A stretch of DNA of 47,046 nt. Source: Haloparvum sedimenti (GTDB lineage: Archaea > Halobacteriota > Halobacteria > Halobacteriales > Haloferacaceae). The stretch is taken from assembly GCF_001462205.1 (NCBI RefSeq), contig NZ_LKIR01000126.1, positions 81,209-128,254 on the forward strand, read 5' to 3'. The notes beneath the pieces are model-generated. The model searched no databases. It saw only the letters and a program-made list of their open reading frames with translations, and was not told where the DNA came from. Of the stretch, positions 24,066-32,917 are shown piece by piece; position 1 is the first letter of the stretch; each line of letters begins with the position of its first letter. Position numbers and translations under genes: made by a program.

Positions 24066-25064
24066 CTACGGCGTCGGTGCCGCCTTCTGGAGCGCGGTCT
24101 CGGCCACGTTGCCGCCGTAGTCCGCGCTCCGGAGCACGGAGTCCACGACGAGTCCGAGCAGCTGCGCGCGGGTGGGGTCGAGGTCGCGGAGGAGCTCGTC
24201 GATCTGTCTGACGCGCTCGTCGATCTCGCGGACCTGCTCGCGCGCGTCGTTCGCCTTCCGGGTCGCCGCCTCGCTCTCCTCCTCGAACAGCGCGTCCATC
24301 GCGGTGTCTATCACCTCGACAGCGTCGGCGTGAAGCTCGTCGATGGCGTCGAGCACTTCCTCCGGGATCGCCTCGTCGATGTTGAGGGTGAGGTGGGCGA
24401 TCTTGGTCGCGTGGTCGCCGATCCGCTCCAGCTGGCGGGCGCTGGAGTGGTAGTCGAAACAGACCTCGCGGGGGACGCCCAGCTCCTCCGCGGCCTTCGG
24501 CGTCCGGAGCGTGGCCCGGAAGATCCGCGAGACGACCATCCAGAGCCGGTCGAGGTCGTCGTCGCGGTTGATCACGTCCCGCGCGAGGTCGGCGTCGAGG
24601 TCCCGCAGCGCGGCGAGCGCGTCCTCCAGCATCGAGGTGGAGATGAGCCGCATCCGCGTGACGGCGTTGTGGATCGACAGCTCCGAGGAGTCGAGCAGGT
24701 CGCGGACGACCACGCGGTCGCGGGTCTCCTCGAGCACCTCCAGTCCGACGAGACTCTGGGTGGCCTCGCGGATGGTGGCCCGCTGCTCGGTGGAGATCCG
24801 TCCCCCTTCGAGGGCGATCACGTCGAAGCCGCTGACGTACATCGTCATCACCGCGCGCGTCAGTTCCTGCCCCTCCAGCTTCGTGATGTCGAGCGTGCCC
24901 CGCGTGCGCTCCTCCTCCGAGTGGGGCGTGAGGAACAGCGAGTCCCCCTCGGGATAGAACTCCACCTCGGTGCCCGCGCTCACGTCGTTTTCCGTCGCCC
25001 ACTCCTTCGGGATCGAGACGGTGTACGTCGACCCCCCGGTGACCTGGACCTTGCGGGTCTCCAT
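24066..25064 (-). CDS. AbrB-PhoU fusion regulator of phosphate uptake
   Basis: 332 residues. The first 45 (METRKVQVTGGSTYTVSIPKEWATENDVSAGTEVEFYPEGDSLFL) form a SpoVT/AbrB swapped-hairpin DNA-binding domain; the rest is two PhoU helical bundles (SMLEDALAALRDLDADLARDVINRDDDLDRL and later ARQLERIGDHATKIAHL). Such fusions are found beside haloarchaeal pst operons and are thought to regulate them. The ATG at 25064 begins the AbrB fold and has a GTTTATC element about 28 bases upstream. The gene is divergent from pstB-phoU, so the shared region may be its own target. Confidence 0.92.
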   Translation of the reverse strand: METRKVQVTGGSTYTVSIPKEWATENDVSAGTEVEFYPEGDSLFLTPHSEEERTRGTLDITKLEGQELTRAVMTMYVSGFDVIALEGGRISTEQRATIREATQSLVGLEVLEETRDRVVVRDLLDSSELSIHNAVTRMRLISTSMLEDALAALRDLDADLARDVINRDDDLDRLWMVVSRIFRATLRTPKAAEELGVPREVCFDYHSSARQLERIGDHATKIAHLTLNIDEAIPEEVLDAIDELHADAVEVIDTAMDALFEEESEAATRKANDAREQVREIDERVRQIDELLRDLDPTRAQLLGLVVDSVLRSADYGGNVAETALQKAAPTP

Positions 25065-25290
25065 GCGACCCCATACGCCGACTCTACTGATAAACCTAAT
25101 CAAGTATATATTTTCTGCACTGGTGGACCAAATACACCTATTGTGTCGGGAATACGCAGCTCACCGTCTCGGATAGTCTCGGATCGGATTCGACATCGAC
25201 CCAGATCTCGACCAGAATACGTATCAATATATAGAGGTACATAGACGTGATAGCAGCGTATTTAGGTCCCTGCCGCTCAATCCCGTATTG
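25065..25290. promoter_or_regulatory. Divergent A/T-rich promoter region of the phosphate genes
   Basis: This 226-base gap is clearly lower in G+C than its flanks, with runs such as AAGTATATATTTTC and CAATATATAGAGG. On the minus strand GTTTATC (about 25087-25093) serves the AbrB-PhoU gene. On the plus strand GTATTTAGG (25258-25266) is about 27 bases before the ATG at 25291. Phosphate-responsive control is inferred from the genes on both sides. Confidence 0.7.
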
Positions 25291-25452
25291 ATGACCAGTG
25301 ACGCCTCCGTAACGGAGGAGTGGACCCCAAGTGACCCGGTCGACTCGGCCGGGGCCGAAGGGGAAACGGCCGGCGCGCGCGGCGAGGCCGGCCCGTCCGC
25401 GGTCGTGCCGCTCTCGTCGCGAACACCGACGTATTCTTTCCGCCATGAGTGA
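25291..25452 (+). CDS. Orphan 53-residue frame in the place of pstS/C/A, possible deletion remnant
   Basis: A TATA box at 25258-25266 points to this ATG as the leaderless first codon of the transcript. The frame encodes 53 residues with normal third-position G+C and acidic N-terminal character ([15 protein letters not shown]), then a Gly/Ala-rich part and a less typical end ([12 protein letters not shown]). Its stop overlaps the pstB ATG by eight bases. In other haloarchaea pstS, pstC and pstA lie between the AbrB-PhoU gene and pstB; here they are absent. It may be the N-terminus of one of them fused out of frame, or a real small coupling ORF. No transmembrane segment or signal peptide is visible. 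Confidence 0.45.
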   Translation: MTSDASVTEEWTPSDPVDSAGAEGETAGARGEAGPSAVVPLSSRTPTYSFRHE

Positions 25453-26302
25453 CAGCTACAACGCGACGGCAGACGACCAGTCCGACGACCAGCCGACGAC
25501 CGCGCCGGCCGAGACGGCGGAGGCGACCCCGTCGGTCGAGCGGATCCCCGAGCGTGAGGCCGCGCTGACCGCCGACGAGCTCACCGTCCACTACGGCGAG
25601 GAGCAGGCGCTCCAGCCCACGAGCGTCGGTCTCCCCGAGAACGAGGTCACGGCGATCATCGGTCCCTCGGGCTGTGGGAAGTCGACGTTCCTGCGGTGTA
25701 TCAACCGCATGAACGACATGATCGACAGCTGTCGGGTCGACGGCGAGCTTCGGTTCCAGGGGAAGAACGTCTACGACGACGACGTGGACCCGGTCGCGCT
25801 CCGACGCCGCATCGGGATGGTGTTCCAGAAGCCGAACCCCTTCCCAAAGTCGATCTACGACAACGTCGCCTACGGGCTGAAGGTGCAGGGCAAGGAGGTC
25901 ACCGACGAGGCGGTCGAGCGCGCGCTGAAGGGCGCGGCGCTGTGGGACGAGGTGAACCACCAGCTCGACTCCTCCGGACTGGACCTCTCCGGCGGACAAC
26001 AGCAGCGCCTCTGCATCGCGCGCGCCATCGCGCCGGACCCGGAGGTCATCCTGATGGACGAGCCGGCCTCCGCGCTCGACCCGGTCGCGACCGCGAAGGT
26101 CGAGGACCTCATCGACGAGCTCGCCGAGGAGTACACCGTCATCATCGTCACCCACAACATGCAGCAGGCGGCCCGCATCTCGGACAAGACCGCCGTGTTC
26201 CTGACGGGCGGCCAGCTCGTGGAGTTCGGCGACACCGACCGCATCTTCGAGAACCCCGACAACCAGCGCGTCGAGGACTACATCACGGGCAAGTTCGGGT
26301 AG
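25445..26302 (+). CDS. pstB: Phosphate ABC transporter ATP-binding protein
   Basis: 285 residues. After an acidic head (about 1-38) comes a complete ABC ATPase: Walker [10 protein letters not shown] (73-81), the PstB-typical [10 protein letters not shown]-loop [17 protein letters not shown], signature LSGGQQQR (about 181-188), Walker [14 protein letters not shown] and the switch His in [10 protein letters not shown]. It powers phosphate import through PstC/PstA, whose genes are not next to it. The start codon lies within the last codons of the 53-residue frame before it, so translation is coupled. PhoU follows 103 bases on. Confidence 0.96.
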   Translation: MSDSYNATADDQSDDQPTTAPAETAEATPSVERIPEREAALTADELTVHYGEEQALQPTSVGLPENEVTAIIGPSGCGKSTFLRCINRMNDMIDSCRVDGELRFQGKNVYDDDVDPVALRRRIGMVFQKPNPFPKSIYDNVAYGLKVQGKEVTDEAVERALKGAALWDEVNHQLDSSGLDLSGGQQQRLCIARAIAPDPEVILMDEPASALDPVATAKVEDLIDELAEEYTVIIVTHNMQQAARISDKTAVFLTGGQLVEFGDTDRIFENPDNQRVEDYITGKFG

Positions 26303-26405
26303 CCCAGCGCACGGTCGCGTCGTTCACATTTATGTCGGTCGGTCGAGTCGGTTTCGGTAGCCGAACCCGGACGAGGCAGACTCGGACCCAACCCCCACAC
26401 GACAC

Positions 26406-27080
26406 ATGGTACGAAAGGAATATCAGGCCAAACTCGATGAACTGCGCGACGACGTACTCTACATGAGCGAGGTCGTCGCGGAGCGACTGCGGATGTCGCT
26501 CGACGCACTCGAACAGCAGGACGGCGACCTCGGTCAGGAGGTCATCGACCGCGACCACGAGGTCAACGAGATGTACCTTGAGCTGGAAAAGCAGTGCACC
26601 GACCTCATCGCGCTGCAGCAGCCGGTCGCGGGCGACCTCCGGTTCATCGCCGCGTCGTTCAAGATCATCACCGACCTCGAACGCATCGCGGACCTGGCGA
26701 CCAACCTCGGCGAGTACGCGGGACAGGCGGAGCGCGAGCTGTTCCCCGACGTGGACGTCCAACGCATCGGCGACGAGACGCTGGAGATGCTGGAGGCGGC
26801 GATGGAGGCGTACGCCGACCGAGACGAGGACCGCTGTTACGCGGTCGCGGAGCGCGACAACGAGGTCGACGACCTCTGTGCGGCCGCCAGCGAGGTCGTC
26901 GTCCGCGACCTGATCCAGCAGGAGGAGATCGGCGAGGACGCCAACGCCGAGACGACGATGCGGGAGGTCCAGCGGCTCCTGTTGACGATCCGCGACCTCG
27001 AGCGCGTCGGGGACCACGCGGTCAACATCGCCGCGCGTTCGCTGTACATGATCGACAACGACGACGAGCTGCTCTACTGA
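26406..27080 (+). CDS. phoU: PhoU phosphate-signalling protein
   Basis: 224 residues forming two three-helix PhoU bundles. Conserved metal or phosphate-signalling motifs are DREVN-like DRDHEVNEMYLELEKQC and DLERIADLATNLGEYA in the first half, with ERDNEVDDLC and DLERVGDHAVNIAA in the second. PhoU inhibits Pst transport when phosphate is high. A CATTTATG element at 26326-26333 gives it a promoter of its own with a leader of some 50 bases, in addition to read-through from pstB. Together with the AbrB-PhoU protein at 24066 the window has two PhoU proteins around one PstB. Confidence 0.95.
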   Translation: MVRKEYQAKLDELRDDVLYMSEVVAERLRMSLDALEQQDGDLGQEVIDRDHEVNEMYLELEKQCTDLIALQQPVAGDLRFIAASFKIITDLERIADLATNLGEYAGQAERELFPDVDVQRIGDETLEMLEAAMEAYADRDEDRCYAVAERDNEVDDLCAAASEVVVRDLIQQEEIGEDANAETTMREVQRLLLTIRDLERVGDHAVNIAARSLYMIDNDDELLY

Positions 27081-27190
27081 GGGGCGTCGGAGCAGCGCTC
27101 TCGACCGCGACGCTCGACCGCGACGCTCGGCCACCGACAGTCCGGACAGTCCCCGCCTCATTTATGTCCGCCGGCGAGGACCCATCGATC

Positions 27191-28246
27191 ATGAGCGACG
27201 ACCGGATCGTCATCCTCGCCCACGAGAAGTTCCCCGACCACGCGAAGACGGCGCTCGGCGTGATGCGCTACGGCGACCAAGAGGTCGCCGCCGTGCTCGA
27301 CCGCGAGAAGGCCGGCAGCCGCGTCCACGACCACGACGACACGCTCCCGGCCGACGCGCCGGTCGTGGAGACGTTCGCGGACGCGCTCGCGGCCGCCGAC
27401 GGCGACGTGGACGCGCTCCTGATCGGCGTCGCGCCCATCGGCGGCGGCTTCGACGAGTCGTGGCGTCCCGACGTGCGCGCGGCCATCGAAGCGGGCTGTG
27501 ACGTGGTGGCGGGCCTCCACTACTTCCTCGACGAGGACGAGGAGTTCTCGCGACTCGCGGCCGAGCACGGCGTCGACCTCCACGACGTGCGCGAACCCCA
27601 CGAGGGGATCTCCGTCGCCGAGGGGCGCTCGGCCGAGGTCGACGCGGACGTGTTGCTCACGGTCGGCACCGACTGCGGTGTGGGCAAGATGACCGCCTCG
27701 CTGGAGATCGTTGCCGCCGCCCGCGAGCGCGGCATCGACGCCGCGTTCGTCCCCACCGGACAGACCGGGATCATGATCGCCGGCTGGGGGAACCCGATCG
27801 ACCGCGTCGTCTCCGACTTCACCGCCGGCGCCGTCGAGGAGATGATCCTCGAAAAGGGCGACGACCACGACCTGCTCGTCGTCGAGGGACAGGGCTCGAT
27901 CGTCCACCCCGCCTACTCTGCGGTCACCTGCGGCATCCTCCACGGCGCGATGGCCGACGGCCTCGTGCTGTGTCACAAGGACGGCCGCGAGGCGGTGCGC
28001 GGCTACGAGTCCTTCCCGCTTCCGCCGCTTCACGAGTACGTCGGCCTCTACGAGAGCCTCGCCGCGCCGGTCCACGAGGCGCCGGTCGTCGCGGGCGCGC
28101 TCAACACGAAGGACGTGGCCGACGACGAGACGGCCACCGAGCGCGTGAGCGACTACGCGAACGCCATCGGCGTGCCCGCGATCGACCCCGTCCGGGACGG
28201 CGCGGACGTCATCGTCGACGCGGTCGAGCGCGAGGTGCTGGACTGA
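27191..28246 (+). CDS. DUF1611 protein (DgcN-like D-glutamate N-acetyltransferase family)
   Basis: 351 residues. The second half carries TVGTDCGVGKMTASLEIVAAA, a P-loop-like motif, then PTGQTGIMIAGWGNPIDRVVSDFTAGAVEEM and VVEGQGSIVHPAYSAVT, as in DUF1611. Some members, called DgcN, have been linked to D-glutamate breakdown by N-acetylation together with an enolase-family epimerase (DgcA). The next gene is such an epimerase and overlaps this one by one base, so the pair fits that pathway. A CATTTATG element about 29 bases upstream of the ATG indicates leaderless expression. The acetyl donor and substrate are inferred. Confidence 0.87.
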   Translation: MSDDRIVILAHEKFPDHAKTALGVMRYGDQEVAAVLDREKAGSRVHDHDDTLPADAPVVETFADALAAADGDVDALLIGVAPIGGGFDESWRPDVRAAIEAGCDVVAGLHYFLDEDEEFSRLAAEHGVDLHDVREPHEGISVAEGRSAEVDADVLLTVGTDCGVGKMTASLEIVAAARERGIDAAFVPTGQTGIMIAGWGNPIDRVVSDFTAGAVEEMILEKGDDHDLLVVEGQGSIVHPAYSAVTCGILHGAMADGLVLCHKDGREAVRGYESFPLPPLHEYVGLYESLAAPVHEAPVVAGALNTKDVADDETATERVSDYANAIGVPAIDPVRDGADVIVDAVEREVLD

Positions 28247-29292
28247 TGGGCCTCGACGCGTCCGTCGAGCGCGTCACCCTCGAACTCGACGAGCCGTTCT
28301 CCATCGCGCGCGGGACACAGACCGAGGCCGAGAACCTGATCGTCCGGGTGACGGACGAAGGAGGGATGACCGGCGTCGGTGCGGCCGCGCCCTCGGGTCA
28401 CTACGGCGAGACGGCCGACACCGTCGCGGCCGTCCTCCCAGACCTGCTCGCGGTCGTCGAGGAGGTGGGCGACCCCCACGCGCTCCACGAGGTCGAGGCC
28501 CGCATGCGCGAGGTCGTCCGCGGAAACCCCGCGGCCCGCACGGCGGTCTCCATCGCGGTCCACGACCTCGCGGCCAAGCGCCTCGGCGTCCCCCTCCATC
28601 GCATGTGGGGACTGGACCCGGGCGAGGCGCCGAAGACCTCCTACACGGTCGGCCTCGCGGAGACCGAGCGCGTGCGCGAGAAGGCGGCCGCCGCGGTCGA
28701 GGCGGGCTACCCCGTGCTCAAGATCAAGCTCGGCACCGACCGCGACCGCGAGCTGATCGAGGCGGTCCGCGATGCGGCGCCGGACGCCCGGCTCCGCGTG
28801 GACGCCAACGAGGCGTGGACGCCCCGCGAGACGGTCGACAAGAGCGAGTGGCTCGCCGAGCACGGCGTGGAGTTCATCGAACAGCCGGTTCCCGCCGAGG
28901 ATCCCGAGGGGCTCCGGTTCGCCTACGAGCGCGCCGCGCTCCCCATCGCGGCCGACGAGTCGTGCGTGACGCTCGAGGACATCCCCGCCATCGCGAACCG
29001 GTGCGACATCGCGAACCTGAAGCTGATGAAGACCGGCGGACTACTGGAGGCGCGCCGGATGATCGCCGCCGCTCGCGCGCACGGACTGGAGGTGATGCTG
29101 GGGTGTATGATCGAGTCGAACGCCGCCATCGCGGCCGGCGCACAGCTCGCGCCCCTGCTGGACTACGCGGACCTGGACGGCTCGCTGCTGCTCGCCGCGG
29201 ACCCCTACGAGGGCGTGGACCTCTCCGAGGGGACGATCCGGCTCGCGGATCAGGACGCGCCCGGAACCGGGGCGCGGCTCCGGTCGGAGTAA
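28246..29292 (+). CDS. Enolase-superfamily epimerase (dipeptide epimerase / DgcA-like)
   Basis: 348 residues with the muconate-lactonising-enzyme fold: N-terminal capping domain (about 1-120), then a TIM barrel. The catalytic Lys pair is in PVLKIKLG (about 155-162), the metal Asp in RVDANEAW (about 184-191), the metal Glu in FIEQPVP and the next acid in ADESC; the second-face Lys is LKLMKTGG. This pattern defines L-Ala-D/L-Glu-type epimerases. TGATG overlap with the DUF1611 gene makes a two-gene operon. In that context N-acetyl-D-glutamate is as likely a substrate as a dipeptide. Confidence 0.92.
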   Translation: MGLDASVERVTLELDEPFSIARGTQTEAENLIVRVTDEGGMTGVGAAAPSGHYGETADTVAAVLPDLLAVVEEVGDPHALHEVEARMREVVRGNPAARTAVSIAVHDLAAKRLGVPLHRMWGLDPGEAPKTSYTVGLAETERVREKAAAAVEAGYPVLKIKLGTDRDRELIEAVRDAAPDARLRVDANEAWTPRETVDKSEWLAEHGVEFIEQPVPAEDPEGLRFAYERAALPIAADESCVTLEDIPAIANRCDIANLKLMKTGGLLEARRMIAAARAHGLEVMLGCMIESNAAIAAGAQLAPLLDYADLDGSLLLAADPYEGVDLSEGTIRLADQDAPGTGARLRSE

Positions 29293-29307
29293 CGCGACGC
29301 CGGTGGC

Positions 29308-30438
29308 TCACTCATCCTCGCCGTCGGTCTCCCGCAACACGAAGGGACCGATAGAGAGGGTGCGCTTCGCCACGGTGACGATCCGAAGGATGTACGACAG
29401 GAGCAGCGCGAACGGCGCGATCGTGACCGTCGCCGCGCCCGCGACGAGCCACAGCGCGTCCGCGACCCCGAGCGTCGTCGCCGTGAAGTCCTGCGGGTCA
29501 AGAAACACCAGCGTCGCGATGGCGACCGACACCGCCGGGACCGAGGCCGCCAGCAGGACGCGGGAGAGGTTCGACAGCTCCCACTGGAAGTAGAGCGTCT
29601 TGACGTGCTCGCGGGCCGGACCGAACAGCTGGAGGACCCCGACCAGCTCCGTCAGCTCCTCGCGTGCGGGGTCCGGAAGCTGGTCGCCAGTCCCGCGCAG
29701 GAGCAGCTTCCCCTCGTGGATCTTCCGCGAGTAGTTGAAGTCGAGCGCGGCCAGCAGCACGTCGAAGGTGCCGAACTCCGCGCCCTCGAGCCGCCGAGCG
29801 ACCGACGCCGCGTTCCCGGTCACGCCCTCGACGTAGTCGCCGATCCGAGCAGCCAGCTCCGCGTCGGCGACCCTCCCGTCGGTCGCCGCCCCGAACGCCG
29901 CGGCGCGCTCCCGGCTCGCCTCGACGAGCGTGCGCAGGAACGCGGCCGGCTCCGCGGGCGCGACGGCCTCGCCCACCGCCTCGGCCGCGTCATCGCGGAA
30001 CGACAGCGCTCCCTCCATGCGCTCGCGCTGGTCGCCGGCCGGGCCGAGCTCCTGGGAGAGGATCAGCTGCGAGAGGGTCAACACGAGGGTCACGCCGGTG
30101 ATCGTCGAGCCGACCAGGGCGTTGAACAGCGTCTCGATGGAGTCGCCGCGTTCCAGCAGCGTGCCGGCCGGAACCGGATGCGCCACGCCGAGCGCGACGA
30201 TGGTACAGAAGACGACGAGCAGTATCCCGGCGGCGACCAGCCGGCGGTCGGCGACGAGAACGACCCACGACACCGCGCGGCCCGCGCCCATCCGACCCTC
30301 CATGTCGTCCGCGTCGTCGCTGGCGTCGCTGGCGGTGTCGTCGCTGGTGTCTCCGGCCGCGTCGTCACCGGCCGCGGTGTCGCTGGCCGCATCGGCGCCC
30401 GTCCCGGCACCCCCGTCGTCGTCCGGGGTCGGCGTCAT
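29308..30438 (-). CDS. Membrane protein with acidic head, downstream of pspA
   Basis: 376 residues. The first 45 are nearly all Asp, Thr, Ala and Gly. Two transmembrane helices (about 55-85 and 105-128) are followed by a soluble, helical central part of some 150 residues and two more helices near 292-312 and 325-350. It lies six bases after the PspA gene on the same strand, so the two are co-transcribed. A membrane-stress partner of PspA is plausible. I do not recognise a family name. Confidence 0.72.
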   Translation of the reverse strand: MTPTPDDDGGAGTGADAASDTAAGDDAAGDTSDDTASDASDDADDMEGRMGAGRAVSWVVLVADRRLVAAGILLVVFCTIVALGVAHPVPAGTLLERGDSIETLFNALVGSTITGVTLVLTLSQLILSQELGPAGDQRERMEGALSFRDDAAEAVGEAVAPAEPAAFLRTLVEASRERAAAFGAATDGRVADAELAARIGDYVEGVTGNAASVARRLEGAEFGTFDVLLAALDFNYSRKIHEGKLLLRGTGDQLPDPAREELTELVGVLQLFGPAREHVKTLYFQWELSNLSRVLLAASVPAVSVAIATLVFLDPQDFTATTLGVADALWLVAGAATVTIAPFALLLSYILRIVTVAKRTLSIGPFVLRETDGEDE

Positions 30439-30444
30439 CCGGCG

Positions 30445-31311
30445 CTACTGCTCCTCGTCCCGGAGTTCCTCGAGCTCGCTTTCGATCTCCTCGTCGGCGA
30501 CCTCGGCCTCAGCGTCGGCGTCCGCCTCGGCGTCCGTGTCGGCCCCTGCGTCGAGCTCCTCATCGAGGTCGGTCTCCTCCGCGGTCGTCGTCTCGGCGTC
30601 CGCGTCGGGCTCCGCCGCGCCGTCTTCACCCTTCAGCGTCGCCAGCTCGGCCTCGATCTCGCGGTCCGAGGAGAGCTCGTCCAGCTCGCGGTCGATGCTG
30701 TCCTTGTCCGAGAGCGCGTCCTCGAACGCGCCGCTGTCCTGCAGTTCGTCCATCGCCTCGGCGCGCGCCTCCATCTCCTCGGTGCGGTCCTCGGCGCGTT
30801 CGATGGCCCGGCCCACGTCCTCCATCTCGTCGCCCGCGCCCGTCATCGCCTCGGAGACGCGCGAGGAGGCCTCCGCGGCCTCGTAGCGCGCCTTCATCGT
30901 CTCCTTCTTCGTGCGGAACTCCTCGATGCGGCTCTGGAGCTCGTTCTTCTTCTCGACGAGGTTGTCCTGCGTGTTCTGCAGCTCCGCGATCTGCGCCTCC
31001 AGCTCCTCGATCTGCTGCATCTTCGACTTCTTTTTCTCTAACGCCTGCCGCGCGAGGTCGTCGCGGTCCTGCTCGACCGCCTCGCGCGCCTGCCGGTTGT
31101 GCTTCTCGACGTTCTCCTCCAGGCGACGTTTCTGTATCTCCAGGCGCTTCTTCTGGGTCGTCAGGTCCGCGGTGCCCTGTTTCACGTCCTGGAGTTCGTC
31201 CCGCATCTGCTCGTAGGAGTAGTCCAGCGTCTCCGAGGGGTCCTCGGCCCGGTTGAGGAGGGCGTTGAACTTCGACCGGATGACGTAGGAGGCGCGCGAG
31301 AGGATTCCCAT
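30445..31311 (-). CDS. PspA/IM30 (ESCRT-III-like) membrane-protection protein
   Basis: 288 residues. The start MGILSRASYVIRSKFNALLNRAEDPSETLDYSYEQMRDEL is the PspA hallmark: an amphipathic N-terminal helix and the conserved DP(S)E(T) turn. A continuous coiled coil runs from about 25 to 190. The C-terminal 90 residues are very acidic and Ala/Glu/Asp-rich. PspA polymers protect and reshape stressed membranes; halophilic members respond to salt or phage stress. It sits upstream of a membrane protein gene in the same operon. Confidence 0.93.
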   Translation of the reverse strand: MGILSRASYVIRSKFNALLNRAEDPSETLDYSYEQMRDELQDVKQGTADLTTQKKRLEIQKRRLEENVEKHNRQAREAVEQDRDDLARQALEKKKSKMQQIEELEAQIAELQNTQDNLVEKKNELQSRIEEFRTKKETMKARYEAAEASSRVSEAMTGAGDEMEDVGRAIERAEDRTEEMEARAEAMDELQDSGAFEDALSDKDSIDRELDELSSDREIEAELATLKGEDGAAEPDADAETTTAEETDLDEELDAGADTDAEADADAEAEVADEEIESELEELRDEEQ

Positions 31312-31363
31312 GTCCCGTCGTTGGCGCTCCAGCGTTTAAAACCTCATGCGGCGCGCGGGCGCG

Positions 31364-32068
31364 TCACTCCGCGCTGGATGCGTCCTCGGCGTCCGCGGCG
31401 GTCCCCTCTTGGTCCGGTTCGTCCCGCGTCGCCAGCCCCGCGAGGTGACCGACCTCGGGGAGGATTATCTCCTCGACGCCGAGCCGGACGGCGTTCTCCG
31501 AGCCCGGCAGACAGAAGACCGGGACGCCGTCCGCGATCCCGCCGATAGCTCGCGAGCCGACGGTCCGCGTCCCGACCTCCTCGTAGGAGAGCCGCCGGAA
31601 GAGCTCGCCGAACCCCGGTAGCTCCTTCTCGAACAGCTGGCGGACCGCCTCGGGCGTCACGTCGTCGGGCGTCACGCCGGTGCCCCCGGTCGTGATCACG
31701 GCGTCCGTGTCCGCGCGGCCGACCAGCCGGTTGACCGTCCCCTGCACGCGGTCGAAGTCGTCCGGGATCAGCTCCCGCGTGACGACCTCGTGGCCGGCGT
31801 TCTCGATCGCTTCGACCGCGTAGTCGCCTGATGGGTCCTCCTCGAGCGAGCGCGAGGAGGAGACCGTCACGACCGCGACGCCGACCGTCTCCGCGTCGTG
31901 TGCGTGGTGGTCGTCGTGGGTGTGGTCGTGGCCCTCCCCGTGGCCGTCTCCATGGTGGTCGTGGCCGTGGCCGTCGTGGCCGTGACCCTCTCCGTGGCCG
32001 TCTTCGTCGTGGCGGTCGTCTCCGTCGTGATGGTCGTCGCCGTGCTCCGCTCCCCCGTGGTCGCTCAT
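31364..32068 (-). CDS. MoaB/MogA-type molybdenum cofactor protein with His/Asp-rich N-terminus
   Basis: 234 residues in two unlike parts. Residues 1 to about 58 are almost only His, Asp, Gly and Glu (DHHDGDD, GHGHDGHGHDHH). From about 60 on is a MogA/MoaB domain: GVAVVTVSSSRS, VVTRELIPDDFDRVQ, DAVITTGGTGVTPDDVTPEAV, and CLPGSENAV at the product site. MoaB-type proteins adenylate molybdopterin before Mo or W insertion. The His-rich arm may store or deliver a metal, which would suit a window that also has a tungsten enzyme. It could also be a low-complexity expansion. Confidence 0.9.
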   Translation of the reverse strand: MSDHGGAEHGDDHHDGDDRHDEDGHGEGHGHDGHGHDHHGDGHGEGHDHTHDDHHAHDAETVGVAVVTVSSSRSLEEDPSGDYAVEAIENAGHEVVTRELIPDDFDRVQGTVNRLVGRADTDAVITTGGTGVTPDDVTPEAVRQLFEKELPGFGELFRRLSYEEVGTRTVGSRAIGGIADGVPVFCLPGSENAVRLGVEEIILPEVGHLAGLATRDEPDQEGTAADAEDASSAE

Positions 32069-32089
32069 GGTCCCGGCTTCCGGCCGCGG

Positions 32090-32794
32090 TTACAAAAACT
32101 CCCCGCGCTCGGCGCTCCTCGATCGGTCCCCACGTCCCGGACCGAGCCACAGCAGGACACCCACCGCGATCCACGCGATCCCGAGGGGGACGAGCGCGGC
32201 GTTCGTCGTGACGAGCACGCGGCCGACCGCCGGCGGAAACGCGCGGAGCAGGTCCAGAAGGACCAGCACCGCGGGGACCGCGGGCGCGACGAGCAGGAGC
32301 CACCCCGCGGCGGTCCGGATGCCTTCCCCTCGCGCGCGGACCGCGAGACCGAGCGCGCCGGTTCCGAGAAGGACCGCGGCGTAGCCGGAGAGGAACAGCC
32401 ACGTCAGCAGCAGGCCGGCGGGGTCCTCGCCGGTCGCCGGGACCGGGGTGAAGCCGGCGGCGACGTACGCCGCCGCCGAGCGCGCGTGCAGGCCCGCGAG
32501 GAGGACCCAACCGAGCGCGAAGAGGCCGAGACCCGCCCGGTCGACCCGCGTGGGAGAGGGGCCGAACGCGCGACCGAGGCCGAGCGCCCCGATCCCGACG
32601 CCCAGCCAGCCGACCAGCGCGAGGAGGTCGAAGCCCGTCCCGCCGTACGGGCGCGTGCCGTACGCCGCGAGCGCGAGCGTGGGTGCGAGGGTCCACGCGA
32701 GCGCGCCGCAGGCGGCGACCGCCCCGGCGCGCGGTCGCCGCGACGAGGGGAACGGCGCCGGCGTCCCGACCCCGCCGTCCGTGTGGCGGTCCAT
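32090..32794 (-). CDS. Polytopic membrane protein of unknown function
   Basis: 234 residues from the ATG at 32794. About six hydrophobic segments are present, near residues 26-43, 53-73, 82-104, 128-150, 158-186 and 197-220. The N-terminus is polar and Arg-rich, the C-terminus ends GRGDRSRSAERGEFL. No catalytic motif is seen. It is separated from the moaB-like gene by only 21 bases, so they share a transcript, but the link in function is unclear. Confidence 0.7.
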   Translation of the reverse strand: MDRHTDGGVGTPAPFPSSRRPRAGAVAACGALAWTLAPTLALAAYGTRPYGGTGFDLLALVGWLGVGIGALGLGRAFGPSPTRVDRAGLGLFALGWVLLAGLHARSAAAYVAAGFTPVPATGEDPAGLLLTWLFLSGYAAVLLGTGALGLAVRARGEGIRTAAGWLLLVAPAVPAVLVLLDLLRAFPPAVGRVLVTTNAALVPLGIAWIAVGVLLWLGPGRGDRSRSAERGEFL

Positions 32795-32917
32795 GCGGTC
32801 CACTCGCTACCGGGGCGGATAACTCCTCGCGCCGGCGGCCGTCCCCTCGCCGAGGTCGCGTCCGGTTCTCCGCCCCTTCCCGAACGTTCTTGTGACCGCG
32901 GTGTGGTGGTGATCCGC

